64,000 nt of DNA. Source: Prado023 sp963706875. GTDB taxonomy: Bacteria > Actinomycetota > Actinomycetes > S36-B12 > CAIYMF01. The DNA is taken from positions 248,001 through 312,000 of the forward strand of contig CAVPNW010000016.1 of assembly GCA_963706875.1 (NCBI GenBank), read 5' to 3'. Below, piece by piece: positions 27,687 through 37,409 of the stretch (positions are counted from its first letter, which is position 1; each line of letters starts with the position of its first letter). Under the pieces are notes generated by a model. That model saw nothing but the letters and a program-made list of their open reading frames with translations. It searched no databases and was not told where the DNA came from. A program made the position numbers and the translations under genes.

Positions 27687-29351
27687 CTACATCCGTTCGG
27701 GCGCGGAGACGCCGAGCAGGGTCAGGCCGTTGACCAGCACCTGCCGCGAGGCCGCGCACAGCCACAGCCGCGCGATGTTCAGCGGCTCGACGGGATCGTC
27801 TCCCATGGGCAGGACGCGGCACACGTCGTAGAAGCGGTGGTAGGCGGTGGCCAGGCGCTCCAGGTAGCGCGCGATCCGGTGCGGCTCGCGCAGCTCGGCG
27901 GCGCTGGCCACCACCCGCGGGAACTCGGCCAGGACGCCGAGCAGGTCGTTCTCCCGCTCGTTGGACAGCAGGGCCGGGTCGAAGGGCGCGTTGCGCCAGT
28001 TGATGCCCAGCTCCTCGGCGTTGCGCAGCACCGAGGCGATACGCGCCGAGCCGTACTGGACGTAGTACACGGGGTTGTCGTTGGTGCGCTTGAGCAGCAG
28101 GTCGACGTCGAGCACCAGCGGGGAGTCCACCGGGTAGCGGATCAGCGAGTAGCGCGCGGCGTCGGTGCCGACCTCGTCGACGAGGTCGTCGATCGTGATG
28201 ATGTTGCCCGCCCGCTTGCTCAGCCGGACCTCCTCGCCGCCCTTGACCATCTTGACCAGCTGGCCGATGAGGACCTCGATGTTGGTGTCCGGGTCGTCAC
28301 CGGCGCACGCCGCGACCGCGCGCAGGCGATTGACGTAGCCGTGGTGGTCCGCACCCAGCAGGTAGATGCACAGGTCGGCCCCGCGATTGCGCTTGTCGAC
28401 GTAGTAGGCCGTGTCGGAGGCGAAGTAGGTCAGCTCACCGTCGGCCTTGACCAGGACGCGGTCCTTGTCGTCGTCGAAGTCGGACGTCCGAAGCCAGATG
28501 GCACCGTCGGCCTCGTACATGTGGCCCTGCTTGCGCAGCTGGGTGAACGCGCGCTCGACCGCGCCCGACTCGTGCAGCGTCCGCTCGGAGTACCAGACGT
28601 CGAAGTTCGTCGCGAAGCGGGTGAGGCTCTCCTGCTGGGCCTCGAGCATGGTGCGGTACCCGAGTTCGCGGAACAGCACGAGCTGCTCGTCAATGGGCAG
28701 CTTCGTGATGCCGGGATCGTTGGCGACGATGGCGGCCGCGATGTCCTTGATGTAGCCGCCGTGATAGCCGGACTCCGGGGCGGGGCGTCCGTGGGCGGCG
28801 TTCATGATCGACTCGCCGAAGCGCTCCATCTGGACGCCACGATCGTTGATGTAGAACTCGCGCGTCACGACCGCGCCCTGGGCGGCCAGCACCCGGGCGA
28901 TCGCGTCGCCGACGGCCGCCCAGCGGGTGTGGCCCAGGTGGATCGGGCCGGTGGGGTTGGCCGAGATGAACTCGATGTTGATCCAGCGGCCATGCTGGGA
29001 GGTGCCCTGGCCGTAGTGCGCGCCCTCGACGACGATCCGTGACGCGACCTCACCCTGGCTTGCCGTCTCGAGCGTGATGTTGACGAACCCCGGACCGGCG
29101 ACCTCGGCATGCGCGATCGCCGGACTGAGCGAGAGCTGGGCGGCCAGCATCTCCCCGATGAACCGCGGGGGCGTGTGGGCGGGCTTGGCCAGGGTCATCG
29201 CGACGTTGGTGGCGTAGTCGCCGTGCTCACGGTTCTTCGGGCGCTCCACGGTCGCGTGGACCCGGTACCCCTTCGGCAGGCACAGCTTGTTGTGCTCGAT
29301 CAGGTCAGTCACGGAGGCCGACACGAGGGCTGCCAGGGCGTCGGGGGTCAT
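27687..29351 (-). CDS. argS: Arginyl-tRNA synthetase
   Basis: Class I synthetase that charges tRNA-Arg. 554 residues: an Arg-specific N-terminal domain, the HIGH motif as HLGH in ANPTGPIHLGHTRWAAVGD, the KMSKS-equivalent VRLSKRAGNIITIDDLV, and the C-terminal anticodon-binding helices ending ALTLLGVSAPERM-like (GLTLLGVSAPERM). It lies close to tRNA-Arg(CCG), as in mycobacteria, but a nuclease gene and repeats have come between them here. Confidence 0.97.
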   Translation of the reverse strand: MTPDALAALVSASVTDLIEHNKLCLPKGYRVHATVERPKNREHGDYATNVAMTLAKPAHTPPRFIGEMLAAQLSLSPAIAHAEVAGPGFVNITLETASQGEVASRIVVEGAHYGQGTSQHGRWINIEFISANPTGPIHLGHTRWAAVGDAIARVLAAQGAVVTREFYINDRGVQMERFGESIMNAAHGRPAPESGYHGGYIKDIAAAIVANDPGITKLPIDEQLVLFRELGYRTMLEAQQESLTRFATNFDVWYSERTLHESGAVERAFTQLRKQGHMYEADGAIWLRTSDFDDDKDRVLVKADGELTYFASDTAYYVDKRNRGADLCIYLLGADHHGYVNRLRAVAACAGDDPDTNIEVLIGQLVKMVKGGEEVRLSKRAGNIITIDDLVDEVGTDAARYSLIRYPVDSPLVLDVDLLLKRTNDNPVYYVQYGSARIASVLRNAEELGINWRNAPFDPALLSNERENDLLGVLAEFPRVVASAAELREPHRIARYLERLATAYHRFYDVCRVLPMGDDPVEPLNIARLWLCAASRQVLVNGLTLLGVSAPERM

Positions 29352-29478
29352 GGCGCAATGCTAGTGGGGCGAACGTGGGGCGCCGACAGCCGATTCCGGC
29401 GCCCCACAGCCCCCCGGCCCCAGCCCCCCGCCCCAGCCACCGCCCCATCCCGGCGATCCCCGCCTCCGAGGCGCCAAC

Positions 29479-29554
29479 TTGCGTTGCGTTTGCTCCGCTC
29501 GACACCGGCCTGCGTTGCATCTGCGACGCGAATCCGGCCGAGATGCAACGCAAC
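29479..29554. repeat. 76-bp repeat, copy 1 (3' side of the DUF559 gene)
   Basis: Begins TTGCGTTGCG and ends CGAGATGCAACGCAAC. It matches the copy at 30641-30716 at about 63 of 76 positions, in the same orientation. The ends are inverse complements (TTGCGTTGC / GCAACGCAA), and an internal TGCGTTGCATC (29511-29521) can also pair with GATGCAACGCA (29542-29552). It can therefore fold into alternative hairpins. The nuclease gene's stop is five bases away. Confidence 0.85.
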
Positions 29555-29558
29555 CGGT

Positions 29559-30479
29559 TCAGGCCACGAGGCGGGCGCGGTGGGACATCGTGCGGCGGAT
29601 CCGCTCGATGACGTCGTCCGGGCGGTTGATCAGGTCGTCCCATGTGAAGCGCAGGACGACGTAGCCGGCGGCAGCCAGTCGCTGGTCGCGCGTACGGTCA
29701 GCCTGGAACCGGTCCGGGCCGTGGAACTGCTTTCCATCGAGCTCGACGACGATCTTGGTGCCCTCGTGTAGAGCGTCGACGTCACCGACCTTGCCCTCTG
29801 GATCGTGGACCGCGGTGTTGAACCGCCACCCCGGACCCAGCGCGCCGACCCGCCGGTGGAAGTGCCACTCCAGGACCGAGTGGGGCCGCCCGGCGCATGT
29901 GCGGGCCACGAACCGAGCCTGCGCGGCACCGTGCCGGCCCGTGGCTGCGTCAGCCGCGCGTCGATAGTCAGCTGTGGTGAGGATCCCCTGGCGAAGGGCG
30001 TCGCAGGCCATGGCGACCGAAGCCAGCGGCTCGAGGGTGCACAACAGGTCGGCGACGGTGCGAAGAGGCGTCGTGACCCGCATCCCGTCGACGTCGACCG
30101 AGTCGGCGCAAGGCAGATCGGCTCGGTGCGTGATCACGGCCGTCGTACGACGTGAGGACACACTCGTCCCGTGCAGGCCGTCCGAGGCAACCAGCCCCCA
30201 CAGCTGCCCCGCTGTGTCGTGGCTGACGACCATTCCGCCGGTCAGCCAGACTGCTCTGGCTCGCTGCCACGGACCCACGACCACCTCGCGATGTCGGAGC
30301 ACGTGCGAGGTGACCGGGACCCAGAGACCCGAGTCCATCAGGCGGCGCTGGCGGCCGTCGGACCAGCCCTGCGACCGCGCCTGCGACCGGGTGAAGACGC
30401 CGTCCTGGGCCGCGGCGACCATCGGCACCTCCAGCCCCCCGGGGAGCGGAGCGCGGCGCGCGAGGCGGAACGTGGACAT
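29559..30479 (-). CDS. AbiEi-antitoxin-like N domain plus DUF559 (Vsr-like) endonuclease domain protein
   Basis: 306 residues. The N-terminal part (GVFTRSQARSQGWSDGRQRRL, then DSGLWVPVTSHVLRH) looks like the winged-helix domain of AbiEi-type antitoxins. The C-terminal ~110 residues match DUF559, a Vsr-like PD-(D/E)xK nuclease fold: a Glu in SVLEWHFHRR (204), Asp233/235 in VGDVDALHEG, and the E-x-D-G-K strand VVELDGKQFHG (Glu246, Asp248, Lys250), followed by RTRDQRLAAAGYVVLRFTWDDL. Such genes are common solitary genes in actinobacteria, with no established role. Here it lies between two direct repeats and interrupts argS / tRNA-Arg. Nuclease activity is inferred. Confidence 0.75.
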   Translation of the reverse strand: MSTFRLARRAPLPGGLEVPMVAAAQDGVFTRSQARSQGWSDGRQRRLMDSGLWVPVTSHVLRHREVVVGPWQRARAVWLTGGMVVSHDTAGQLWGLVASDGLHGTSVSSRRTTAVITHRADLPCADSVDVDGMRVTTPLRTVADLLCTLEPLASVAMACDALRQGILTTADYRRAADAATGRHGAAQARFVARTCAGRPHSVLEWHFHRRVGALGPGWRFNTAVHDPEGKVGDVDALHEGTKIVVELDGKQFHGPDRFQADRTRDQRLAAAGYVVLRFTWDDLINRPDDVIERIRRTMSHRARLVA

Positions 30480-30640
30480 GACCAGGATTCAAGCCCCGCC
30501 GGCGACCTGGGCCCAGCCCTTCTCCGCGTATCTGTGGACAGACCACCATCGGGGCCGCGCACACTGTCGGGGCGCGAGTGGCCAGCCCAACCCGCCCGCC
30601 ACATCCACGCCTTCGCGGGCCCGCCTCACCTCACCCCAAG

Positions 30641-30716
30641 TTGCGTTGCGCTTCCTTCACGCGACACGGACCTACGTTGCATCCGGGACGCGAAATCGAC
30701 CGAGATGCAACGCAAC
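30641..30716. repeat. 76-bp repeat, copy 2 (5' side of the DUF559 gene)
   Basis: Direct repeat of 29479-29554 with the same ends (TTGCGTTGCG ... GATGCAACGCAAC). It lies in the 308-bp space between the nuclease start (30479) and the tRNA-Arg gene (30788). The rest of that space (30480-30640) shows no gene; 30717-30787 may hold the tRNA promoter but no clear boxes stand out. Confidence 0.85.
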
Positions 30717-30787
30717 GCGAGAACGGCGGCGGGGGTGGCGCTGATTTGGGGGGCGCGTCGGGGGTCGGTAGGATGGTTCGTGCCCTG

Positions 30788-30859
30788 GCCCCCGTAGCTC
30801 AGGGGATAGAGCGGTGCCCTCCGGAGGCATGCGCGCAGGTTCGAATCCTGCCGGGGGCA
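30788..30859 (+). tRNA. tRNA-Arg (anticodon CCG)
   Basis: Full cloverleaf: acceptor GCCCCCG pairs with CGGGGGC before discriminator A; D arm GCTC...GAGC; anticodon stem GTGCC/GGCAT with the 7-base loop CTCCGGA, anticodon CCG; T arm CAGG-TTCGAAT-CCTG. CCA is not encoded. It reads CGG arginine codons, frequent in this G/C-rich genome. Nearby argS charges it. Confidence 0.95.
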
Positions 30860-30867
30860 CTCGTGAC

Positions 30868-30889
30868 AAGGCCCCCATCGTGGGGCCTT
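30868..30889 (+). terminator. Terminator of tRNA-Arg
   Basis: Perfect 8-bp stem AAGGCCCC / GGGGCCTT with a 6-base loop, starting nine bases after the tRNA and ending in TTT. Position and shape fit an intrinsic terminator. Confidence 0.8.
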
Positions 30890-30954
30890 TGGCATGTGTG
30901 GAACGGGCGCGAACCCGTCCGCGTGCCCTCGGAGGGGGATCGTGGGGCCACAGG

Positions 30955-30960
30955 TAACGT
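30955..30960 (+). promoter_or_regulatory. -10-like box for a leaderless FNT transcript
   Basis: TAACGT (TANNNT type) stands seven bases before the ATG at 30968. This spacing would start transcription at or next to the start codon, giving a leaderless mRNA as often seen in actinobacteria. No ribosome site is visible, which supports the reading. No -35 box is clear. Confidence 0.4.
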
Positions 30961-30967
30961 CCTGCAC

Positions 30968-31777
30968 ATGGCTGAAGCCCGCTCCCCTGCCGCCACCGTC
31001 GACACGATCGACGATGCCGCCGTCTCCAAGTCCGCGCTGCCCAACACGAGGCTGTTCGTGATGTCCGTGCTGGGCGGGATGTTCATCGCGGTGGGCGCAC
31101 TCCTGGCGATCGTCGTGGCTGGTGGGTCGACCGAGCTCGTCGCCAACAACCCCGGACTGGCGCGACTCGTGATGGGCGTGGTCTTCCCTGTGGGCTTCAT
31201 CGCGGTGATGCTCACCGGCGCGGGGCTGTTCACCTCGGACTGCGCCACTCAGATGGTGCCCTGGTACCGGCGTCGGGTGTCGGGATCGGCGATGCTGAAG
31301 GTGCTGGTCGTGGCGTACCTGGCCAACGTCGTCGGCGCGGTCGGGCTCGCGTTGCTTGGCTGGTCGAGCGGCATCCTCGGCCCGGACCAGCCATGGGCGC
31401 CCTACCTGCTGGCGTTGGCCGAGGGCAAGGTGTCGCACAGCTGGGTCGAGGTCTTCAGCAAGGGGATCCTGGCGAACATGCTCGTATGCGTGGCGGCGTG
31501 GCAGGCCTACTCCTCGCGGTCGACGACCGGCAAGATCCTGGGGATCTGGTTCCCGGTGATGGCGTTCGTGGCGCTGGGGACCGAGCACAGCATCGCGAAC
31601 CTGTTCTTCGTCCCCGCGGCGATGCTCAGCGGGGCGGACATCACCGTCGCGCAGTTCGTGACTGCCAACCTGATCCCCGCGACGCTCGGCAACTGGGTCG
31701 GCGGGGCGTTGCTGATCGGGCTGCCGTTCGCGTGGCTGTACTCAGTACGCCGAACGGTGGCAGTCGCGAGCGAGTGA
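30968..31777 (+). CDS. Formate/nitrite transporter (FNT) family channel
   Basis: Pentameric inner-membrane channel for small monovalent anions (formate, nitrite, hydrosulfide and similar). 269 residues with six helices. Family features: AGLFTSDCATQM (the G-x-F-T region of helix 2), GTEHSIANLFF with the conserved selectivity His, and LIPATLGNWVGGALLIGL, the NxxGG hairpin of helix 6. No pathway genes flank it, so the transported anion cannot be assigned; the sulfur operon is 20 kb away. Starts at ATG 30968. Confidence 0.88.
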   Translation: MAEARSPAATVDTIDDAAVSKSALPNTRLFVMSVLGGMFIAVGALLAIVVAGGSTELVANNPGLARLVMGVVFPVGFIAVMLTGAGLFTSDCATQMVPWYRRRVSGSAMLKVLVVAYLANVVGAVGLALLGWSSGILGPDQPWAPYLLALAEGKVSHSWVEVFSKGILANMLVCVAAWQAYSSRSTTGKILGIWFPVMAFVALGTEHSIANLFFVPAAMLSGADITVAQFVTANLIPATLGNWVGGALLIGLPFAWLYSVRRTVAVASE

Positions 31778-31836
31778 GGTCGTCGGGCCAGCCGCCGGAC
31801 GCTGAACCGTGCCCGAGCAGACCGCAGCCCTACGGA

Positions 31837-32157
31837 CTACTCGTCCGTGTCCTCCATGGGCTCGATCATCGGAGCGACGTCGCCAAGTGCCTCCACAGAT
31901 CCTGACTCGTCCACGTCCTCCATGGGCTCGATCATCGGAGCCGCGTCACCCGAGGCGTCCGACTCGTCCACGTCCTCGAGGGGTTCGACCATGGGAGCCA
32001 CGTCGCCTACGGTCTCCGAGACCCCGGCCGCGGGTTCAAAGGTGGCGTCGGCGGATTCCCCGGCGGCGACCGGTCCGTTGAAGGCCAGCACCGCGACGGC
32101 CATGGCCGCGAAGGCGAGGCTCACAACTCGACCGGGATGTTGCGTGAGAACACTCAT
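31837..32157 (-). CDS. Small secreted acidic repeat protein
   Basis: 106 residues: a signal peptide (MSVLTQHPGRVVSLAFAAMAVAVLAFNGPVAAG) followed by a very acidic tail with three copies of the unit AP-M-(V/I)-EP-(L/M)-ED-(V/T)-DE. The ATG at 32157 has a GGGGGTT stretch upstream. No known domain. The repeats could bind cations or basic surfaces; that is speculation. It neighbours the large surface protein but is separated by 212 bp with no feature I can name. Confidence 0.6.
   Translation of the reverse strand: MSVLTQHPGRVVSLAFAAMAVAVLAFNGPVAAGESADATFEPAAGVSETVGDVAPMVEPLEDVDESDASGDAAPMIEPMEDVDESGSVEALGDVAPMIEPMEDTDE
31840..32008. repeat. Three degenerate repeats coding for acidic EPMED units
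   Basis: Copies begin at 31840, 31906 and 31963 with the shared core CTCGTCC(G/A)(T/C)GTCCTC(C/G). They encode the repeated acidic motif of the small secreted protein. Confidence 0.7.
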
Positions 32158-32369
32158 GGGAACCCCCAAAGACCGCAATCTCGGACACACGCACCATAGG
32201 CCACAACTACACAACGTGTCGAGCTGGTTGCAGGGCGTCCCCCGGATGGGGGTACCGAGCATCACGCGTCGTTACCGGCTCCGCGCTCCGCTGGGTTGAT
32301 CCCGGCGGTACCGCGCGAAACGAGATGCCGAGGTGGCCCCGCCGTATGGAACGGGGCCACCTGCGGACG

Positions 32370-35300
32370 TCAGCGCCTGTTCGCCGACAGTCGCATTCCG
32401 GTTCCGATGAGGACGACGCCTAGGAGAGCGACCAGCAGCGCCACCACGATGTCAACGCCGGTGTCGGCGAGTTCCTCCTTCTCCTCGGTCTCCTGGCCTT
32501 CCTCAGTCCCATCCGGCGGCGGCTTCTCCTCGGTCGGCTCGGTGATCTCCTGCTGGTTGGTGTAAGTGCAGGTCACGGACTCACCCGAGCTCACGGTGAT
32601 CGTGGCCAGGCCAGTGCCCACGTTCACCCGCGTGTCCCCCGTCGGGTCGGTGCAGGCCAGCCCGACCAGCTCCCATCCGTCAAGGACCTGCTCGCGCGTC
32701 TCATACGTTCCCGGCTTCAAGCCCGTGAACGTCTTCGACCCGCCGCTGGTGAGCCCGAATGCCTCACTGCCGAATGTGAACGGGAATACCTCCGCCGTCA
32801 GCCGGGTTCGTCTTCTTGATGATGGTGATCGACGCCGGCTTGACGACGGTGACAACTGCCTTGGCCGAGTCGGTCACATCGCACGACGCTGGGAGAGCGG
32901 CCGCCTGCAGGCCGCGAACAGGAACCGGGGTGGGCCGGCAGAGCGGTTCGCCGCCCGGGTCGACAGGCGTTCCCGGCGTCACGACCGTATTCGTCGTCGT
33001 CGTGCTCACGGTCGTGGTGCACGTAAAGGTCCAGGTCTCGTCGAGGGAGTCCTCGAAGATGCTGTTCGGGGTATCGAGGAGGCCGTCACTGTCCTCGTCG
33101 CCTGAGACGTACTTGACCGGAGAGCAGGTGTTATCAGTGATGCGGTCCTTCACCCCAGCCAGCGGCACGTCGCCAGTGTTCTTGACGGTGTAGGTGTAGG
33201 TGACCTGACCGCTGTCGAAGATGACCGTCGGGGCGGCCGACTTCACGACATCGATGCCCGGGTTGAAGGCGCCGACGTACGCCACATCGAAATCGAAAAC
33301 AGGGACGCTGAGCCCAGACTCGCCCCCACCCAGGGCGCCGACGATAGCCACGTTGGTCGTGGGTTTGGTGATCGTCGAACTGCACGAGTAGCGCCATGTC
33401 TCGGCGGGGACGCGTTCGAGCAACGCGTCCTGGTTTCCACCCTCCTTGGCCACCAGGGTGGGACTCCGCACGCGGGCTGCGCCGGCTCGGCCACATCCGC
33501 GAGCGTGACCTCGGCCAGCACATCGTCGGCTGCCAGCGGGCTCGTCCCTACGTTCGTGACGAGGAACTCGTAGTCGACCTCCGTGCCCGCTGGGCACCAG
33601 GCTGTCGCTGACAGTCTTCTCCAGCTTGATGGCCGGGTCGATGACCCGGACCGTGGCCTCAGCTCTGGCCTCGAACAGATTGCCGAGCGGTCCGGTGGCG
33701 AGCACCGCCGCCTTGTTGACGTCGACGAGCACCTGGTCGATGGTGCGGGTGCACGTGTAGATCCACGTCTCGGGCGTGGTTCCGCCGGCCAGGATCCCGT
33801 CGTCACCGACGTCGCCGGACTGGTAGACGATCGGCGAGCACTTGTCATCTATCAGCGCCAACGGTTCGAGGCCGACGTCGCCGGTGTTCGTGACCTCGAA
33901 GGTGTAGGTCACCTTGTCACCGGCCAGAAGGACCTCCGGGGACGCCGTCTTCGTCAGCGAGATCCCTGGCTTGATCACCAGGACTGTCTGCGTCGCAGGA
34001 GCCGAGTCGATGGGCTCAGGAGTGAAGCCCGCGAGCTGGGGTGTGCCTGTCGCGATGGCGGTGTCCGTGACGGGCGCAGGAAGCGCTGGATCCGATCCTG
34101 GGTTCGCATCGGCCTTGGTGAGCCGATCGTTCGCCACGTCATCGTGGATGCACTCGAACTGCCATGCCTCCCCGGGGTCGAGCAAGTTGTTTGGGGGGGT
34201 ATTCAGGTCACCGATGTTGAAGCCACCCGAAAGGACAGGCAGCGGGCTGCATGCGTTGCTTTGCGGGTATGTGTCGCTCACCGACACGTCTGCCAACGGC
34301 AGGTCACCGGGGTTGGTCACCACGAAGGTGAACACCGCCGGTCGAGGCTCCACGAGGGGAGGGTTCGGGACATCCGGGCCGGCGATCGCGGGCGCCGAGG
34401 GGTCCAACACAACTGGCCGTTCGGCGACCTTGTCGAGTGCGATTGCCGGCTCCACGACGTCCACGCGGGCGGGGTCGGACGCGGTCACGGGGACTGGAGT
34501 AGCCGTGTTGGACTCCGCGCTGACGACCGCGGTGTTCACCTCATCGTCGTTGATCGGCTTGCTGCAGAAGTACGTCCACACCTCATCACGCTGCAGAAGC
34601 CCGTCACCGTTGACATCTCCGTCGTCGAAGCCTACGGGGCTACAGGTCCCGAGCCCGGGGCCGCCCCCGAGATCGTCCTCGACCCAACCGTCAGGCGTGA
34701 ACGGACCGGGTGCTTGACCGATCCCACGCAAATCCGTTTCTCCCGTGTTGGTGACCTGGTAGCAGTAGGTGACCTGCGTTCCAGGCAGAACGGTGATCTC
34801 ATCAGTGGTTGCGCAGGTATCCGGCTGCGTGCCAACCGTCTTGACCAGATCAATCCCCGCGTCGAAGACGGTCACCACGGCGACGTCCAGATCTCCGACC
34901 TGGGGGGGCGCCGGGGTTCCGTCCGGGTAAACCGGGTCTGCCTCGACGGTGGCCCGGTTCACCAACGGCGACTGTGGATTCTCGAACGGATCAATGGCTG
35001 GGGGAACAGGGGAGTTCGAGTCCGACGAGCAGCTGTAGGTCCACGTCTCAGTGGGATCCAAGCGATTGTCGCCATCGGTATCACCACCCTGATCGGGGCC
35101 TGGAAGTGGGCCAAGAGGTGTCACATTGGGGCAGGAGGCATTGATCGTTCTCGGCCTCCCCACGTAGTCGTCGACAACCTCGACGTCCGCCAGTTCCAGC
35201 GAGGCCGTGTTTCGGACGGTGTACGTGTAGACGACCGTCGCGGGCACCCCTCGTGGCACCTCAATCGGTGCTGCGGTCTTCTCGATCTCGATCCCCGCGG

Positions 35301-37119
35301 TGTAGATGTCGACGTCATCCGTGGCAGTGGCTTCCACGAACTGCCCCGTGGGATCCACACCGATCACCGTGGCGATGTTCTCCACATTCGTGGGCTTCGG
35401 GCTATCCGGGTAGTTGAAAGCGCGCTCACACTCGAATACCCAGGTCTCGGCAGCCGGGTTCGCTGACCCGTCGGGAAGCAGGCCCGGCGGCATGATCTTG
35501 TCGCCACCGACATCACCACTGACATAGCTCGCTGGGGCGCACTTGTCGTCGACGACCTCGATGCTCTTCAGGGCGGAGTCACCGGTGTTGGTCACCTCGT
35601 AGCGAGATGTGACGGTGGCGGACTCATCGGCTGGCGTGGTCGGGTCGTCCAGGTCACCGCGCACCTGGGTAGGGGTGTTCCCCTTCGTCAGGGCAATGGC
35701 CGAGTCGTAGTCATAGGAGTTGTACACCTTGCAGGTGACGATCTCCTGGCCGATGGAGGGGTTCACCTCCGGGGGTGCCAGCGCCCAGGAGGCGTTGTCA
35801 TTCCCCAAGGTCAGCTCCCCTGAGAAGGGCCGGGTCGTGCCGTTGACGTCCCTGAGCTCGCACGACCAGTCGTTGTTGGGCCCAGGTCGTCCCGGGATGT
35901 AGCCCGGCTTGAGCGCCTCCACGATCAGTGCGTCAGAGTCCGGCGGCGGCCCCGTGGCTGGGGGGTTCGGCTCCCATTGGAACTGCGCGAAACCGTTGGA
36001 ATCGGTCAACGCAGACTTGGAAACCGCTGGCGAGGTATCTGGAAGGATCCAGCGGAAGCCTCCCGGAACCGTTGGCGTGACCGTCATGTCCCACCCAGGC
36101 GCGGGCTCGTAAGCGGTGCTCGCCGGGGACTGGGCGAGCTTCTGGATCGTCAGCGACGGCGAGCACAGCTCGAGCACGACCTGGCGGAGGAACTGGGCCA
36201 ACTTGTCGAAATCCGTAACGAGTGCCACGTCCACGTCATTGAGGCTAGTGAGAGTGGCCAGATCGGCATCCCGCTTAACCTTCGTCCCGGAGATCTGGAC
36301 GAGTCGGTCGGTACTGTCCTGATTGCTCAGCGCACTGCCGACGCCAACGGCCAGCATTCGCGCACCTGCCCCCTTGACAGCATTGGCCTCGCCGATCGCG
36401 CGATTGATGGACTCTGTCCGTGCCTGGGATGACCCATCGGTCTTGTAGCCGACAGTTGGTGCGACGAACGGGTCACGACCACCCTGGAAGTCGTAGGCCG
36501 TGGGATCTCCGTCCGTGATGTAGACGACCAACTCGCTCGGTATGTCGTTGGCTTGATCGAGCGAACGGTCCCAGTTCGTGTACTGGTCGCTGGATCCGCT
36601 TCGCCAACTGCTTGCGGAGAAGACGTCACCACCGCGGTATTCCTGGGCTGGGATCCCGCCCAAGGGTGGCTTGGGGTTGTAGTACCGATCGACGGCCTTC
36701 CTCAGGTCACCTCCCTGAGCCAGCGCAGCGTCATCGACCAACGTGAAGGGCGCCAGCTCCTGGGTGACTGTCGCGAACTGCGTCACCCTTGCCGTGGACT
36801 TCGTGTTCCGCAGGCTGTCCAAGAATGCTTCCGCGGCGTTACGGACCTTGCTGACCGCGTTGGAGCTCTGGATCGAACCAGAGGCATCGAGCACGAGGGT
36901 GACGTCCACCCCGCACGAGTCCGCGATCACCGGATTCACGGACGGTTCAGACGTGGGAGGGGCATCCGCCGCAGCCGGAGCCACGCCTCCGGGGATCGCC
37001 CCCAGGGTGAACCCGCCCACGAGTAGCGTCCCGGCCGTCATGGCCGCCACGGCGCGGCGTGACCGCCCCTCTGCGGCACGCCTCACGGTCCGGCGCGTAC
37101 CAAGGCTTGCTGTCGACAT
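32370..37119 (-). CDS. Large wall-anchored surface protein with vWA and DUF11 repeats, frameshifted
   Basis: About 1582 residues after correction. Order: a signal peptide (AVAAMTAGTLLVGGFTLG core), a von Willebrand A domain with the MIDAS start VTLVLDASGSIQSS, then at least six DUF11-type Ig-like repeats (cores such as VVYTYTVRNTASLELADVEV and VTYTFEVTNTGDVGL), a last prealbumin/SpaA-like module (SGGSKTFTGLKPGTYETREQ), a Glu/Pro-rich spacer, and the tail ELADTG, a membrane helix and RLSANRR. LADTG fits the LAxTG motif of class E sortases. Frames shift near 33590 (+C), 33465 (-C) and 32805 (+G); the net correction restores whole codons. A sortase is not in the window. Probably an adhesin-like surface protein. 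Confidence 0.82.
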
Positions 37120-37409
37120 GGCGGATCCCCCTACGAGGTCAGAGATGACGACACACTAGCTATCGCTCACGCAGCGTGTCACGACCACAGCGGCGAGTGG
37201 GCCAAATGGGTGACAACCGTGCAGCGGTATCACCCACCGCAACGCTGATCCGCCCCGCTCGTGAGACCGGGCCAGGAGCCGGTGTTCAGGTGCGAGCTCT
37301 GGGTTCGGACTCCACCCCCGGCCGGACCGCCCTGCAGGTGACGTCGCCCGGCCTCGCCTCCAGGAGCGCTACTCCCCCAGCCGCGCGAGCAACAGGACCT
37401 CCGCCAGCG

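Noticed and set aside
30788..31777. Prophage or integrative element at tRNA-Arg(CCG)
   Set aside because: No integrase, excision or phage genes are present, and no duplicated tRNA 3' end was seen nearby.
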